From: Providencia huaxiensis
Lineage (GTDB): Bacteria; Pseudomonadota; Gammaproteobacteria; Enterobacterales; Enterobacteriaceae
Direction of reading: 5' to 3'
NCBI RefSeq assembly: GCF_002843235.3
Contig: NZ_CP031123.2
Coordinates: 1,302,001-1,366,000 of the forward strand
DNA length: 64,000 nt
Part shown: one piece after another, positions 1 through 8,170 of the stretch
Numbering within the stretch: the stretch's first letter is position 1
How the letters are laid out: each line of letters opens with the position of its first letter
The notes under the pieces: generated by a model
The model's database searches: none
What the model was told of the DNA's origin: nothing
What the model saw: only the letters and a program-made list of their open reading frames with translations
Translations under genes and position numbers: made by a program

Positions 1-2921
1 TTTGGGATGGAACGTTTAAGCCTGCGTATACCAATAATCCTGCGTGGGTGCTGTATAGCTTATTAACAACGAAGCGATTTGGGCTAGGTAAAAGACTGAA
101 AATAGCTGAGGTTGATAAGTTTGCGCTTTACGTTATTGGTCAATATTGCGATCAACTGGTACCTGATGGCTTCGGTAATAAAGAGCCTCGAGTCACCTGC
201 AATGCTTATATTACTGATATTCGCAAAGCTTATGATTACTTCAGTGACCTGTGCTCAATAATGCGCATCATGCCTGTGTGGAATGGGCTGCAAATGACAT
301 TTGTTCAAGACCGCCCTAGTGATGTCGTTTGGCCTTACACAAATGCAAACGTGGTTAATGGTCGTTTCCACTACAGCTTTAGCCCATTAAAGGCTCGTCA
401 TACCGTTATTGAAGTACGCTTTATTGATCCGCAAAACGGCTGGAAAACCAGTGTTGAGCAAGTCTCTGATGATGCATTGGTTGCTCAGTTTGGTCTTAAC
501 GTGCTTCGAGTTGATGCATTTGGCTGCACAAGCCGTGGACAAGCTCGGCGTTATGGTCTGTGGATATTATTGACAGAAAAATTAGAGACCCAAACTGTTG
601 AGTTTGAAGTAGGCGCGGAAGGGCTACGCCATACTCCCGGTGACATTATCGAAATTATGGATAATGACTGGGTGGGTGGCGAGGACCCTATTGGCGGTAG
701 GCTCATTGCCATCGATGCCACTCAAAAGATTTTAACGCTTGATAGAGAAGTCACAAAACCTAAATCTGGTACCGCTTTTATTTCGTTAATGAATGCCACT
801 GGCCGTTATGAGCACGTAAAAGTGACAGGGTACTTAGGCAACAATCAAATTAAAGTTGAATCGGTACCAAAAGGTGTCGCCACAAAATCGGTATGGGGTA
901 TTAACCAGCCCGATTTGGCTCGTCGTTTATTTAGGGCGATTACGATTTCTGATAAGGGTGATGGCACTTACGGTGTTATTGCAGTTCAGCATGTTCCCGA
1001 AAAAGAGGCCATGGTTGACCAGGGGGTGAAATTTGAACCGTTGCCTGACACGCCATTGGGCGGCTACATTCCTCCAGTTGAAAACCTCTCTGTTGAAGTC
1101 AGTGCAGATAGTGACAACTGGCAAGTGGAAGCCAACTGGACAACCGCAACGGCGGTTCGAGGTGTTGATTTTGTCCTCAAACTAACTCAAGCGGGGCGTA
1201 TTGTTGGTACCGCGAAAACCCAAGAAAACCGTTATCGCATTGGTAATTTACCGCAAGGGAATTACCTGCTCTCTGTCGCACCACAAAATAAAGATGGGCA
1301 AAAGGGCGAACAAGCCTCGGTCTCATTTGATATTAACCCACCGCCACCGCCGTCTTACATCGATGTTGAGCCGGGCTTTTTCAGTTTAGGGATTATTCCT
1401 CATGTGGGAGGGCAAAATGCGCTGCGCCTGCAGTATGAGTTTTGGTTTTCCGAAAAACAGATTGCGAATATCAATGAAGTTGAGTTGCTAGCTGAATACC
1501 TTGGTAATGGCACGATGTGGGTTATTCAGGGGAGAAAGCTTAAAGCTGGCCAGACATATTTTATTTATGTCAGAACCGTGAACCCAGTAGGAAAATCGCA
1601 GTTTGTTGAAGCCAATGGTAAGCCAGAGGATCGGGCTGATGAAATATTGGAGGTTGTCGGCGATAAATTCCTCAGCACTGAAGCTGGCCAGCAAATGCAA
1701 GAGCAAATCGACTTCAATCAAGGAAATGTTCAACTGCAACTTGAGCAAGCGGCTGAAGCGACACTTAACAACACAATGATGTTAAATCAAGTTTCATGGC
1801 GTTTATTCGAAGAAGAGGGCACGCGTAAATCTGAAATATTCCGACTTGAACAAGTGAGAGTATCAGACCAGGAGGCGCTAGCACGCTGGCAGCAGCAAGT
1901 TAAAACAGACTACGAGCAAACCTCATCCGCAGTTCTAAAAGTGGAAGAATCTATTTCAACACTTGAAGAATCGACAGCTAAAGACATCTCACAAGTGAAA
2001 GCTGAGATTAAACAAGTTGATGACAAGCTTGCACCAATTGACGCTCGTGTAACAGAGCAAAAAGAGGCTATTGCTAAAATCGATGAGACGCAAACGAAGC
2101 ATATTGAAACAGCAGGATCCCGATTTAATGATAATGAAGCGCTAATCAATCAACTAGCACGCACAATTGCCAATGCTGAAAGCTCACTAGCGGAAATGGG
2201 GATGCAGCTGACTGCGGAATATGGCAATCAAGCAGTTGAGCAATTGAGAATAAAAGCGTCTATTACTCGACTCGATACTGTTACAGCTAACAAATTCCAA
2301 TCATTTGCACAGTCTATTGAAAAGCTAGAAACGCAGTTTAATGATGTGAATGCAACCATCACAACACTTAAGAAAACGGTGTCTGACAATGAGGAAGCAC
2401 AAGCGGAAGTTAACGAGCTCATTAAATCAGAAGTGGGTGAGAATAAGGCAGCAATTGAATTGCGTGGGCAAACTATTTTCGATCACAAAGGGAATGGTTC
2501 TGCGATTTACACAATTAAGACCGGTATTAATTGGAATGGCCAATACTATGACGCCAAGTTTCTTATGGGCGCTACGGTGGCAAATGGAAAGGTAGTTACG
2601 CAGATTGGCTTCAGTGCAGATACATTCGGTATTTTCAATCCTTCCAGTGGCAAGTTGGAGCCTGTTTTCTTTGTTGAAAATGGTCAAGTATTTATCAATG
2701 AAGCGTTTATTAACAAGGCAGTCATTGGCAGTATTGTTGTCCAAACTGACATGCGCTCACCTAACTATGTGCCGGGTAAATCTGGAATGCGTATTGATAT
2801 GCAAAATAGTGTGTTCGAAACAAACAGCAATGAGGGGGACTACTCCGTTATTCGAAACAGTAAAGGCGACTACTTTAAGTATAAAAACACCTACATTATT
2901 GAATTGGGGTGGTTCTTATGA
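1..2921 (+). CDS. Phage tail-tip / host-specificity protein J (5' truncated by the window)
   Basis: This is the 3' part of a lambda gpJ-type gene, the tail-tip protein that contacts the host receptor during siphovirus infection. The reading frame is open from base 3, upstream of any start codon, and reads WDGTFKPAYTNNPAWVLYS before the first possible start, so the true start lies left of the window. The visible 970 or so residues contain the gpJ core, an FN3-like segment near 'PPVENLSVEVSADSDNW', a long helical stretch rich in Gln, Glu and Lys (central fibre), and a C-terminal DUF1983-like domain with 'NGSAIYTIKTG' and 'FGIFNP'. Its TGA stop overlaps the next start as ATGA, so the two genes are translationally coupled. 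The family assignment is strong; receptor specificity cannot be read from sequence. Confidence 0.93.
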   Translation, partial: WDGTFKPAYTNNPAWVLYSLLTTKRFGLGKRLKIAEVDKFALYVIGQYCDQLVPDGFGNKEPRVTCNAYITDIRKAYDYFSDLCSIMRIMPVWNGLQMTFVQDRPSDVVWPYTNANVVNGRFHYSFSPLKARHTVIEVRFIDPQNGWKTSVEQVSDDALVAQFGLNVLRVDAFGCTSRGQARRYGLWILLTEKLETQTVEFEVGAEGLRHTPGDIIEIMDNDWVGGEDPIGGRLIAIDATQKILTLDREVTKPKSGTAFISLMNATGRYEHVKVTGYLGNNQIKVESVPKGVATKSVWGINQPDLARRLFRAITISDKGDGTYGVIAVQHVPEKEAMVDQGVKFEPLPDTPLGGYIPPVENLSVEVSADSDNWQVEANWTTATAVRGVDFVLKLTQAGRIVGTAKTQENRYRIGNLPQGNYLLSVAPQNKDGQKGEQASVSFDINPPPPPSYIDVEPGFFSLGIIPHVGGQNALRLQYEFWFSEKQIANINEVELLAEYLGNGTMWVIQGRKLKAGQTYFIYVRTVNPVGKSQFVEANGKPEDRADEILEVVGDKFLSTEAGQQMQEQIDFNQGNVQLQLEQAAEATLNNTMMLNQVSWRLFEEEGTRKSEIFRLEQVRVSDQEALARWQQQVKTDYEQTSSAVLKVEESISTLEESTAKDISQVKAEIKQVDDKLAPIDARVTEQKEAIAKIDETQTKHIETAGSRFNDNEALINQLARTIANAESSLAEMGMQLTAEYGNQAVEQLRIKASITRLDTVTANKFQSFAQSIEKLETQFNDVNATITTLKKTVSDNEEAQAEVNELIKSEVGENKAAIELRGQTIFDHKGNGSAIYTIKTGINWNGQYYDAKFLMGATVANGKVVTQIGFSADTFGIFNPSSGKLEPVFFVENGQVFINEAFINKAVIGSIVVQTDMRSPNYVPGKSGMRIDMQNSVFETNSNEGDYSVIRNSKGDYFKYKNTYIIELGWFL

Positions 2922-4006
2922 TTGATAGCTTATATGGCGTGAAAATTCGAAATTTAGACGGCAGTGAGTTTATTTTCAATGAGCACACCGCTCCAGCGAC
3001 AAACCTATGGACTCGTTATGTCAAAAGAAGTGACGGCCTATCCCCAGACGGCGGCTGGCTAACATACAAATGGAATTGCCCCAATGAAATCCCAGAGGGT
3101 TATGGCTTTCAAGTGGTTTCTTTGAGTGCAGCAGAAGTGACGTTTACACAAAGTGGCGATAGGCGTTACGTATCAGGGACAAAGGATAAAATCGCTTATA
3201 GCTCCAACGGTAGAAAAGTCACTGTGATGGGGATGATGGATTATGACCTGAACTATGTAAAAATCATTGCATTCCCGACAATCGGATCCCAGAAAACGGC
3301 GAGCGGTTTTGGGTTAAAAGTGATGGGAAGTTCTGTCTTTCTGGAAAATACACCCCCGTTGGGTTATGCCTATGCAACTCACAAAGCAAAGGTCTATATT
3401 ACAGAAGGGTTTAACATTGGAGAGACTTTCCCCGGGCTAACGATTGAGAATGCGGTATTTTTCTTTTATACCGATGACAATAAATCCTTTATTCGTTTGG
3501 AGCCATCGAATGTACAAAGCTGGGAAAAGTTAAAGTGGTGGCGTTATGTCAGTAGAAACCGAAATAGCACCAACATCACAGCATATTCGCCTGCGTGGTA
3601 TTGGGTTGTTGCTTTTACGAATGTGCAACCCGCTCAACTGGATACACCCGGCTTTGGTTTGAAAATTCGCAACCTAGAAGGGAGGGTCACATTTAACTCT
3701 CAAATGGGCGTAATGACTCGGCCTATTACCGTTCCCGGCAATCAAATCCCACTAGGCTCGGGTATTAACGTTGATTCCATTCGTCGGCCCATGTACACAC
3801 CGACAAAGGTCGGGGAGATATTCAGTAGTGATGGCGGTTTAGGCTGGTGGCGAGACCTGAATATAGGGAATTTAAGTGAGTCTCAAATCAGTTTATTTCA
3901 AACCAGTACATCTCAACAGCGTGGTTATCATGGCAATCAAACGATAGCCCGAACCGCAACACCCGCTATTTTTTTAGACGCTGCAGATTATTTTCCTTTT
4001 CCATAG
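2918..4006 (+). CDS. Phage tail-associated protein with three repeated motifs, unknown function
   Basis: A 362-residue protein begins at the ATG that overlaps the stop of gene J, which makes it a likely structural or tail-tip accessory protein. A GTG nine bases upstream is also in frame, but the ATGA coupling favours the ATG. A short motif recurs three times: 'YGVKIRNLDGSEFIFN' near the N terminus, 'GFGLKVMGSSVFLEN' in the middle and 'GFGLKIRNLEGRVTFN' near residue 245, suggesting three related beta-rich modules. There is no signal peptide or membrane segment. Position after J resembles small tail proteins of the DUF6453 type, but that assignment is a guess from context. Confidence 0.75.
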   Translation: MIDSLYGVKIRNLDGSEFIFNEHTAPATNLWTRYVKRSDGLSPDGGWLTYKWNCPNEIPEGYGFQVVSLSAAEVTFTQSGDRRYVSGTKDKIAYSSNGRKVTVMGMMDYDLNYVKIIAFPTIGSQKTASGFGLKVMGSSVFLENTPPLGYAYATHKAKVYITEGFNIGETFPGLTIENAVFFFYTDDNKSFIRLEPSNVQSWEKLKWWRYVSRNRNSTNITAYSPAWYWVVAFTNVQPAQLDTPGFGLKIRNLEGRVTFNSQMGVMTRPITVPGNQIPLGSGINVDSIRRPMYTPTKVGEIFSSDGGLGWWRDLNIGNLSESQISLFQTSTSQQRGYHGNQTIARTATPAIFLDAADYFPFP

Positions 4007-4014
4007 GTAACCAT

Positions 4015-4170
4015 ATGAAAAAAATTAAATATGCGATATTCGCAGGAATCGTCGTGCTTATTGCCGCGTGTAAATCCCCTGTAACAGTCACGCACGAGGT
4101 CTGTGAAGGACTATTTGTTATCACGCAATCTGATGCAAGTGAGTTTAAACAACACCACTGTATGAAATAA
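4015..4170 (+). CDS. Small phage lipoprotein (51 aa), Cor/Llp-like candidate
   Basis: A short gene starts eight bases after the preceding stop. It encodes MKKIKYAIFAGIVVLIAAC, a classic lipoprotein signal ending in a lipobox (LIAAC, Cys19), followed by a short mature part with two more cysteines (in 'HEVCEGLF' and 'HHCMK') that could form a disulfide. Small lipoproteins encoded next to gene J are known from N15 and phi80 (Cor) and from T5 (Llp), where they block the phage receptor and exclude superinfecting phages. The role here is inferred from size, lipobox and position; there is no sequence proof. An intrinsic terminator follows. Confidence 0.7.
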   Translation: MKKIKYAIFAGIVVLIAACKSPVTVTHEVCEGLFVITQSDASEFKQHHCMK

Positions 4171-4189
4171 ACAACTGAACACCTACAGG

Positions 4190-4210
4190 CCGCTTAATTG
4201 CGGTTTTTTT
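4190..4210 (+). terminator. Intrinsic terminator after the lipoprotein gene
   Basis: A CCGC/GCGG stem with a TTAATT loop is followed by seven T residues. It ends the J-lipoprotein transcription unit just before the tail fibre gene. Confidence 0.7.
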
Positions 4211-4234
4211 ACGTTCAAAATTCAAGGAAACACC

Positions 4235-5800
4235 ATGATTTATGAAATTGGCACTATCTCAACAAAGGCTAGCGACCCAAAAATAACAGGTAAAAACACG
4301 TTATGGAAAAACAGTGTGACGAAAGTCTCTGTAGGTCAAATTATTCTTATACAGTCTGGAGATACGATATATCAAAACAGCATTCGCTCGGTGGAAAGTG
4401 ATATACAAATGACGTTGAGCTTTCCTGTCCCGGCAACACTCACAGATGTGAAATACGTTATCTCAATCACGATGATTGGTTCGGTATCAGACGGCGTTAA
4501 CAAAGCAACAGCAATGATCACTGAAAGCTATCAACTGATGATGATATTGAACCGACTCATGACCGAATCCGGTGTGATTAAAGTTGTGTTACCTGACGGC
4601 ACTGAAATGCAACTGAGAACGGAGAAAGAAAGGGATAGATTGCTAGATGGGAAGCTTGATAAGGCAGGTGGAGATGTTAATGGTCGACTGGATGTAGCAT
4701 CTGTCGTTGTAGCAAGTCAGTTAGTGGCTAAAACACCAAAAGAAAGTCGCATACAACTAAATCCTATCGATGCTGGCCCACGAATTGAATCGCGTACAGA
4801 AGGTGGAGCATGGCGAATTTATGCACTACCTGAAACTGGTGGCACGTTAATGAAAGTTGGTGATTTTGGAGTTGGAGCGTTAAGTATAAATAATGTACCA
4901 AAGGAGTTGGATCTTAATGCCAACAAAGCGAGAGCACTAGGCTTTTTTTATATTAATCCCGATGCAGTTGGAACCCCTTCAGGAAGGAGCGAATATGGTG
5001 GTGGCGTGTATTTTGGAAGAGACCCAGCAGTTTCATCTAATATTTTATATTCCCCTGATTGGTCTTCAAAGGTTTATTTTAGAACACCGATTGGTGCATC
5101 AGCGATGTCAGGGTGGTATGAGTTCTATACAACAGGGAATACGACAAAAGACGCAAATGGTAACTTAAAAGCCGCATCGCCGATTGTTAAAGTTTTTGCT
5201 GACCATGTCGATCCAAATGAAGAAGCCGAAGGTGTAACACTCAAAAAATTGCACACGGGAATTTATCAATTACATGGCGTTCTTGGCCTGCACTCGGATG
5301 CTAGCTGGGGTGGTGTAAATGGTGGTATTACGATTCCATGCGGTATTAACCAGCTCCCATTGGTATATGCGCTTTATGATGTACTTGAAAAAGGCAAACC
5401 ACACCCATTTGACGGTCGTATTGTTGAGCCCGATGAGGACGGGGATATTGTTTTGTATACATCATATCGTCAGCATGATTTACCGCAAAATATTCAATAT
5501 GAACGCTTCAAGCTTTACCCTGAGTTTTTGCGTGATGCTACAGAGGGTGAGGAATCAATACCGGGTTTTGACGGAAAAGTTGAATTAACACCCGGAGAAC
5601 CTTGCGATATTCCTCGCGGCCACTGGGTTGATGTTCGTGTAAACATGCCATCAAACTCTATCTACAATCAAAAGCAAGCTGAAGCTGAGAGACTCGCTAA
5701 GATGGAAGCAGAGCGATTAGCGCAAGAAGAAGCCAAACGCGCAGCAGAGGAAGCGGAAAGGGCAGAGCAGGAAGCTGCGGAGCAGGTGGAGCAACAATAA
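4235..5800 (+). CDS. Phage tail fibre protein
   Basis: A 521-residue protein starts at an ATG preceded by AAGGA. The N-terminal 100 residues look like the attachment part of side or tail fibres ('MIYEIGTISTKASDPKITG'). A middle segment carries 'LDGKLDKAGGDVNGRL', typical of fibre-shaft proteins. The C-terminal part has a compact domain around 'LHGVLGLHSDASWGGVNGG' and ends in a charged Glu/Ala/Arg-rich helix of about 40 residues (EAERLAKMEAERLAQEEAKR onward). It is probably the distal receptor-binding fibre of the prophage. A hairpin follows the stop. Confident as a tail fibre; receptor unknown. Confidence 0.85.
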   Translation: MIYEIGTISTKASDPKITGKNTLWKNSVTKVSVGQIILIQSGDTIYQNSIRSVESDIQMTLSFPVPATLTDVKYVISITMIGSVSDGVNKATAMITESYQLMMILNRLMTESGVIKVVLPDGTEMQLRTEKERDRLLDGKLDKAGGDVNGRLDVASVVVASQLVAKTPKESRIQLNPIDAGPRIESRTEGGAWRIYALPETGGTLMKVGDFGVGALSINNVPKELDLNANKARALGFFYINPDAVGTPSGRSEYGGGVYFGRDPAVSSNILYSPDWSSKVYFRTPIGASAMSGWYEFYTTGNTTKDANGNLKAASPIVKVFADHVDPNEEAEGVTLKKLHTGIYQLHGVLGLHSDASWGGVNGGITIPCGINQLPLVYALYDVLEKGKPHPFDGRIVEPDEDGDIVLYTSYRQHDLPQNIQYERFKLYPEFLRDATEGEESIPGFDGKVELTPGEPCDIPRGHWVDVRVNMPSNSIYNQKQAEAERLAKMEAERLAQEEAKRAAEEAERAEQEAAEQVEQQ

Positions 5801-5807
5801 AAACTAA

Positions 5808-5832
5808 TGCGCCAGCTCGATCTGGCGCGTTT
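5808..5832 (+). terminator. Probable terminator after the tail fibre gene
   Basis: A seven-base perfect stem (GCGCCAG/CTGGCGC) with a six-base loop sits ten bases after the tail fibre stop. The T tract is short (GTTT), so it may be weak. Confidence 0.5.
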
Positions 5833-5857
5833 ACCTTGCGGCGCTGTTTTGGCAATT

Positions 5858-6301
5858 TTAAAAAAATGGAAGACCATCCTCATCAAGTGGAGCTGGTGGG
5901 GCATATAATAATCTTAAATTTTCTTCCCAAAATCTGACAATCTTTTTCGCTTCAGGATCGAAGTAGTCGGTAACGTCAACACCTAAATTTTCAAAAATAA
6001 CATCTAGCTCAAACCATGCATTTCTACAATCACCAATGAACCATTCTGATGGCTTTTCATTAAAAAAATTTATTCTGCCGGATCCTGCTTCAAGCTCTTT
6101 GTGTATATGGTTCTCTAATTCGAATAAATTCCAATTCAATGTTGAAGGAATGAAATATGCAACCTGAAAATCAAGAGTTGGATCCCCAGTTCTTAGGTTA
6201 TTCAATCGTATTAAAGGATTGTTTATTGTCATTCCAACCTTAAATCTATTATAGTCAGAGGCACTCATAAAAACATAAATCCACCCGCCATCCATTATCA
6301 T
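5858..6301 (-). CDS. GIY-YIG / T5orf172-type nuclease-fold protein, prophage cargo
   Basis: The N terminus has the pattern of the T5orf172/MUG113 branch of the GIY-YIG superfamily: 'GWIYVF', then 'RFKVGMT' about ten residues on, then 'NPLIRLNNLRTGDP', followed by an acidic/His segment 'ELENHIHKEL' that supplies a candidate metal-binding Glu. I chose the ATG at 6301 because AGGAG lies five bases upstream; an upstream in-frame GTG at 6358 has no such site. The gene lies opposite to the tail genes at the prophage end, the usual place for phage accessory (moron) genes. Nuclease activity and target are not shown; related proteins occur in phages and in defence loci. Confidence 0.65.
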   Translation of the reverse strand: MIMDGGWIYVFMSASDYNRFKVGMTINNPLIRLNNLRTGDPTLDFQVAYFIPSTLNWNLFELENHIHKELEAGSGRINFFNEKPSEWFIGDCRNAWFELDVIFENLGVDVTDYFDPEAKKIVRFWEENLRLLYAPPAPLDEDGLPFF

Positions 6302-6529
6302 CTTATCTCCTGCGGTAATATTAACCATCAAAGCTTTAGTATCTGATTTTAATAACACTTTTTATATGCTTTCATAATAACAAATTTCAGCATAATCGAG
6401 TGGGTGAGAGTTATCAATCACTAGATTTATTTTGCTTGAGCAGATCACATTCTACAACATGAGCTCTGTGGCTGCGGAACGTCAACAATATGCCCTTGAT
6501 GATAATAACGCATTGCTGTAATTAGACAT

Positions 6530-6557
6530 TAAAAAGCCGCAGAAATAAACTGCGGCT
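6530..6557 (-). terminator. Intrinsic terminator for the two-gene membrane operon
   Basis: An eight-base perfect stem (AGCCGCAG/CTGCGGCT) with a seven-base loop is followed on the minus strand by five T residues. It lies just downstream of the 6569-6979 gene. Confidence 0.75.
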
Positions 6558-6568
6558 AAGAAACATCA

Positions 6569-6979
6569 TTAATCAATACTATGTTTTTGCGGAGGGGGGG
6601 CTTTATCTTGCTTGTTTATATCTAGCAAGTTAATTTGTCGATCTATTAACGCCCTATATTTGGCTCTTTTTTCTGCGTCTGTTAGTGGAGAACTGTCTAT
6701 TAACATAGTTAAGTTATCAAAATCTTCGTTTATTGTTTTTCCGTTTATAGCTTTTATTAGCGTACGTATGTTGACTAATAGTATAAAAAAAATAAAAAGG
6801 AATGAATTCGTATAAAACCCAACTTGAATACCACATAAATCATTTATTTTAAGTGCGAAAATATTTGAAATGCAGACAAATAGAAGTCCAATTAAAGCCC
6901 CAAATGCTGTTTTAATTGGGTGAGCTAATGTTAAAATATCTAAGAACTTATGAAAAAAAAGGCTAGCTCGACTATCCAT
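6569..6979 (-). CDS. Small membrane protein, second gene of a prophage cargo pair
   Basis: I do not recognise this 136-residue protein. It has two hydrophobic segments (roughly residues 24-44 'TAFGALIGLLFVCISNIFAL' and 53-72 'GFYTNSFLFIFFILLVNI') and then a soluble charged tail of about 60 residues with 'SPLTDAEKRAKYRALIDRQI'. Its ATG overlaps the stop of the upstream gene (TAATG), with AAGGAGCG just before, so the two are translated together. Low GC and location between the tail genes and the prophage end suggest lysogenic-conversion or exclusion cargo; that is inference. Confidence 0.65.
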   Translation of the reverse strand: MDSRASLFFHKFLDILTLAHPIKTAFGALIGLLFVCISNIFALKINDLCGIQVGFYTNSFLFIFFILLVNIRTLIKAINGKTINEDFDNLTMLIDSSPLTDAEKRAKYRALIDRQINLLDINKQDKAPPPQKHSID

Positions 6980-7599
6980 TACATCGCTCCTTCCTTGGCT
7001 CCACCAGCTTGTATTTTATTCTCTTGTAAGCGGTGAGGATCTCTTAGTATTCGCCCGCTGCCACCGCTTATGTTTATATTCCTTTTCTGGATGAACTTTA
7101 ATAGTTGCATCGCTTCATAATTGTTATAGCCAAAATAGCCATGCTCAATCCTAAACTTCAATAGAGTATTTTTAGCTGCAATGAAGCACGAAAGGATTAA
7201 TGGAAATGTTAGAAAATACAATGGAATGTTGCTATACGTGCAGAAAATGAAAAGAATTGGTAGGGGTAAAACTAAAATTAGATAGCTATAAAATGCTTTT
7301 TTTTGCTCACTTAACAAAAACAGAACGGCTAATGACTCAGCTTTTTTCTCACTAGCTGATCTTTTGTACTGTTGCTTGCGGTAAATTACAGCCTTATACC
7401 TTCTAAATCGTTTTACTTTATTTTTTGAGTAATAGATATTAGCTACAAATCCAGTTAAGACGCTGCAAAGACCGCCCAATAATCCTGAAAATATCACCGT
7501 ATGCTCTTTAAGCGTCTCTTCTGCGAAAGAGAAATGGAGTGTTAATACCAAAAGGCCTGCAACAATTAATGATATTACGAACCTACCATAGCCATTCAT
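6979..7599 (-). CDS. Membrane protein, first gene of a prophage cargo pair
   Basis: I do not recognise this 206-residue protein. It has an N-terminal hydrophobic segment (about 6-25), a second (about 34-56, 'VIFSGLLGGLCSVLTGFVAN'), a basic cytoplasmic-type stretch rich in Lys, Arg and Tyr ('KVKRFRRYKAVIYRKQQYKR'), two more hydrophobic segments (about 104-140) and a soluble C-terminal tail. A paired-helix/loop/paired-helix layout fused to a basic loop is common in small phage exclusion or abortive-infection membrane proteins, but no family can be named. Translationally coupled to the next gene through TAATG. Confidence 0.65.
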   Translation of the reverse strand: MNGYGRFVISLIVAGLLVLTLHFSFAEETLKEHTVIFSGLLGGLCSVLTGFVANIYYSKNKVKRFRRYKAVIYRKQQYKRSASEKKAESLAVLFLLSEQKKAFYSYLILVLPLPILFIFCTYSNIPLYFLTFPLILSCFIAAKNTLLKFRIEHGYFGYNNYEAMQLLKFIQKRNINISGGSGRILRDPHRLQENKIQAGGAKEGAM

Positions 7600-7642
7600 T
7601 CAAATACCCTTTGAGGTTGGTTTTCCGTATGTAAGGTAGTTT

Positions 7643-7672
7643 AGCATATAATTTTATTTTTTTTATAAGCAA
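7643..7672 (-). promoter_or_regulatory. Candidate sigma70 promoter of the membrane pair
   Basis: On the minus strand TTGCTT and TATGCT are separated by 18 bases in an AT-rich stretch, 44 bases upstream of the 7599 start. Elements match consensus at four of six positions each. Confidence 0.4.
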
Positions 7673-7673
7673 G

Positions 7674-7698
7674 AAAAAGCCCACCGAAGTGGGCTTTT
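7674..7698. terminator. Bidirectional hairpin near the prophage end
   Basis: A six-base GC-rich perfect stem (GCCCAC/GTGGGC) with a CGAA loop is flanked by five A residues on the left and four T residues on the right, so it can act on both strands. It sits between the cargo operon promoter and the candidate attachment site. Confidence 0.55.
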
Positions 7699-7816
7699 AG
7701 TGAACTTAATAATCCGCGTACGATTTGCGTATCATTTGTAGTCCTATTTGTGTCAGTGCGTAGTCCAACTGATTTTGCTAACTTCCTGTTTTTAAACCTG
7801 TTGTCCTATCACTGAC

Positions 7817-7849
7817 CCACCAAATTTGGTGGAGCTGGCGGGAGTTGAA
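7817..7849. other. Copy of the tmRNA (ssrA) 3' end; candidate prophage attachment site
   Basis: Bases 7827-7849 are the exact reverse complement of the last 23 bases of a bacterial tmRNA as known from E. coli (T-loop, acceptor strand and CCA). The homology stops right after the T-loop and no tmRNA body follows on either side. ssrA 3' ends are well-known integration targets of tyrosine integrases (for example CP4-57), so this is a likely att half-site bounding the prophage. A perfect 16-base palindrome, CCACCAAATTTGGTGG, overlaps its edge at 7817-7832. The orientation is odd; see findings. Confidence 0.6.
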
Positions 7850-8017
7850 ACCGCCGCTCAAGAAGAGCTATTTGATAGCTATATTCTTAGCTGGTATGGC
7901 AGCTTTTTAGGGAAGGTTGAGGCCCATGCAATAACCCCATTTTACCGTACTTTAGCCCAGATTACCCGTGATGCAGTTATCGCACTGCGTGATGAACTTG
8001 ACTCAGATACGGAATAA
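7826..8017 (+). CDS. Doubtful small ORF reading out of the tmRNA-like fragment
   Basis: The frame runs from a TTG inside the tmRNA-derived sequence, so the first residues (VELAGVE) are only translated RNA-gene sequence. The rest, from about 'AQEELFDSYILSWYGSFLG' to 'LRDELDSDTE', has protein-like composition and ends at a normal stop followed by a hairpin. There is no ribosome binding site. It may be the 3' remnant of a gene cut by integration, or chance. I recognise no family. Confidence 0.25.
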   Translation: MVELAGVETAAQEELFDSYILSWYGSFLGKVEAHAITPFYRTLAQITRDAVIALRDELDSDTE

Positions 8018-8106
8018 TTGTGACGCTGTCACTTTTGATTCTGGGTATTACTCTACTTTAGTCGTCAGTGTTGATTAATAATTTTGATTGAGTTTGAACG
8101 AATAAG

Positions 8107-8134
8107 AAAGGCAACAGATTTTCCTGTTGCCTTT
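8107..8134. terminator. Bidirectional terminator downstream of yceB
   Basis: An 11-base perfect stem (AAAGGCAACAG/CTGTTGCCTTT) with a six-base loop lies between the doubtful small ORF and the convergent yceB gene. Flanking A and T runs are part of the stem. Confidence 0.75.
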
Positions 8135-8170
8135 AATGCTTTTATCAATCGAAATTATTTATGGTTAAAA

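Noticed and set aside
927..2744. Several minus-strand and shifted ORFs inside gene J
   Set aside because: They overlap a long coherent tail-tip protein, have no ribosome sites and show composition expected of frame shadows.
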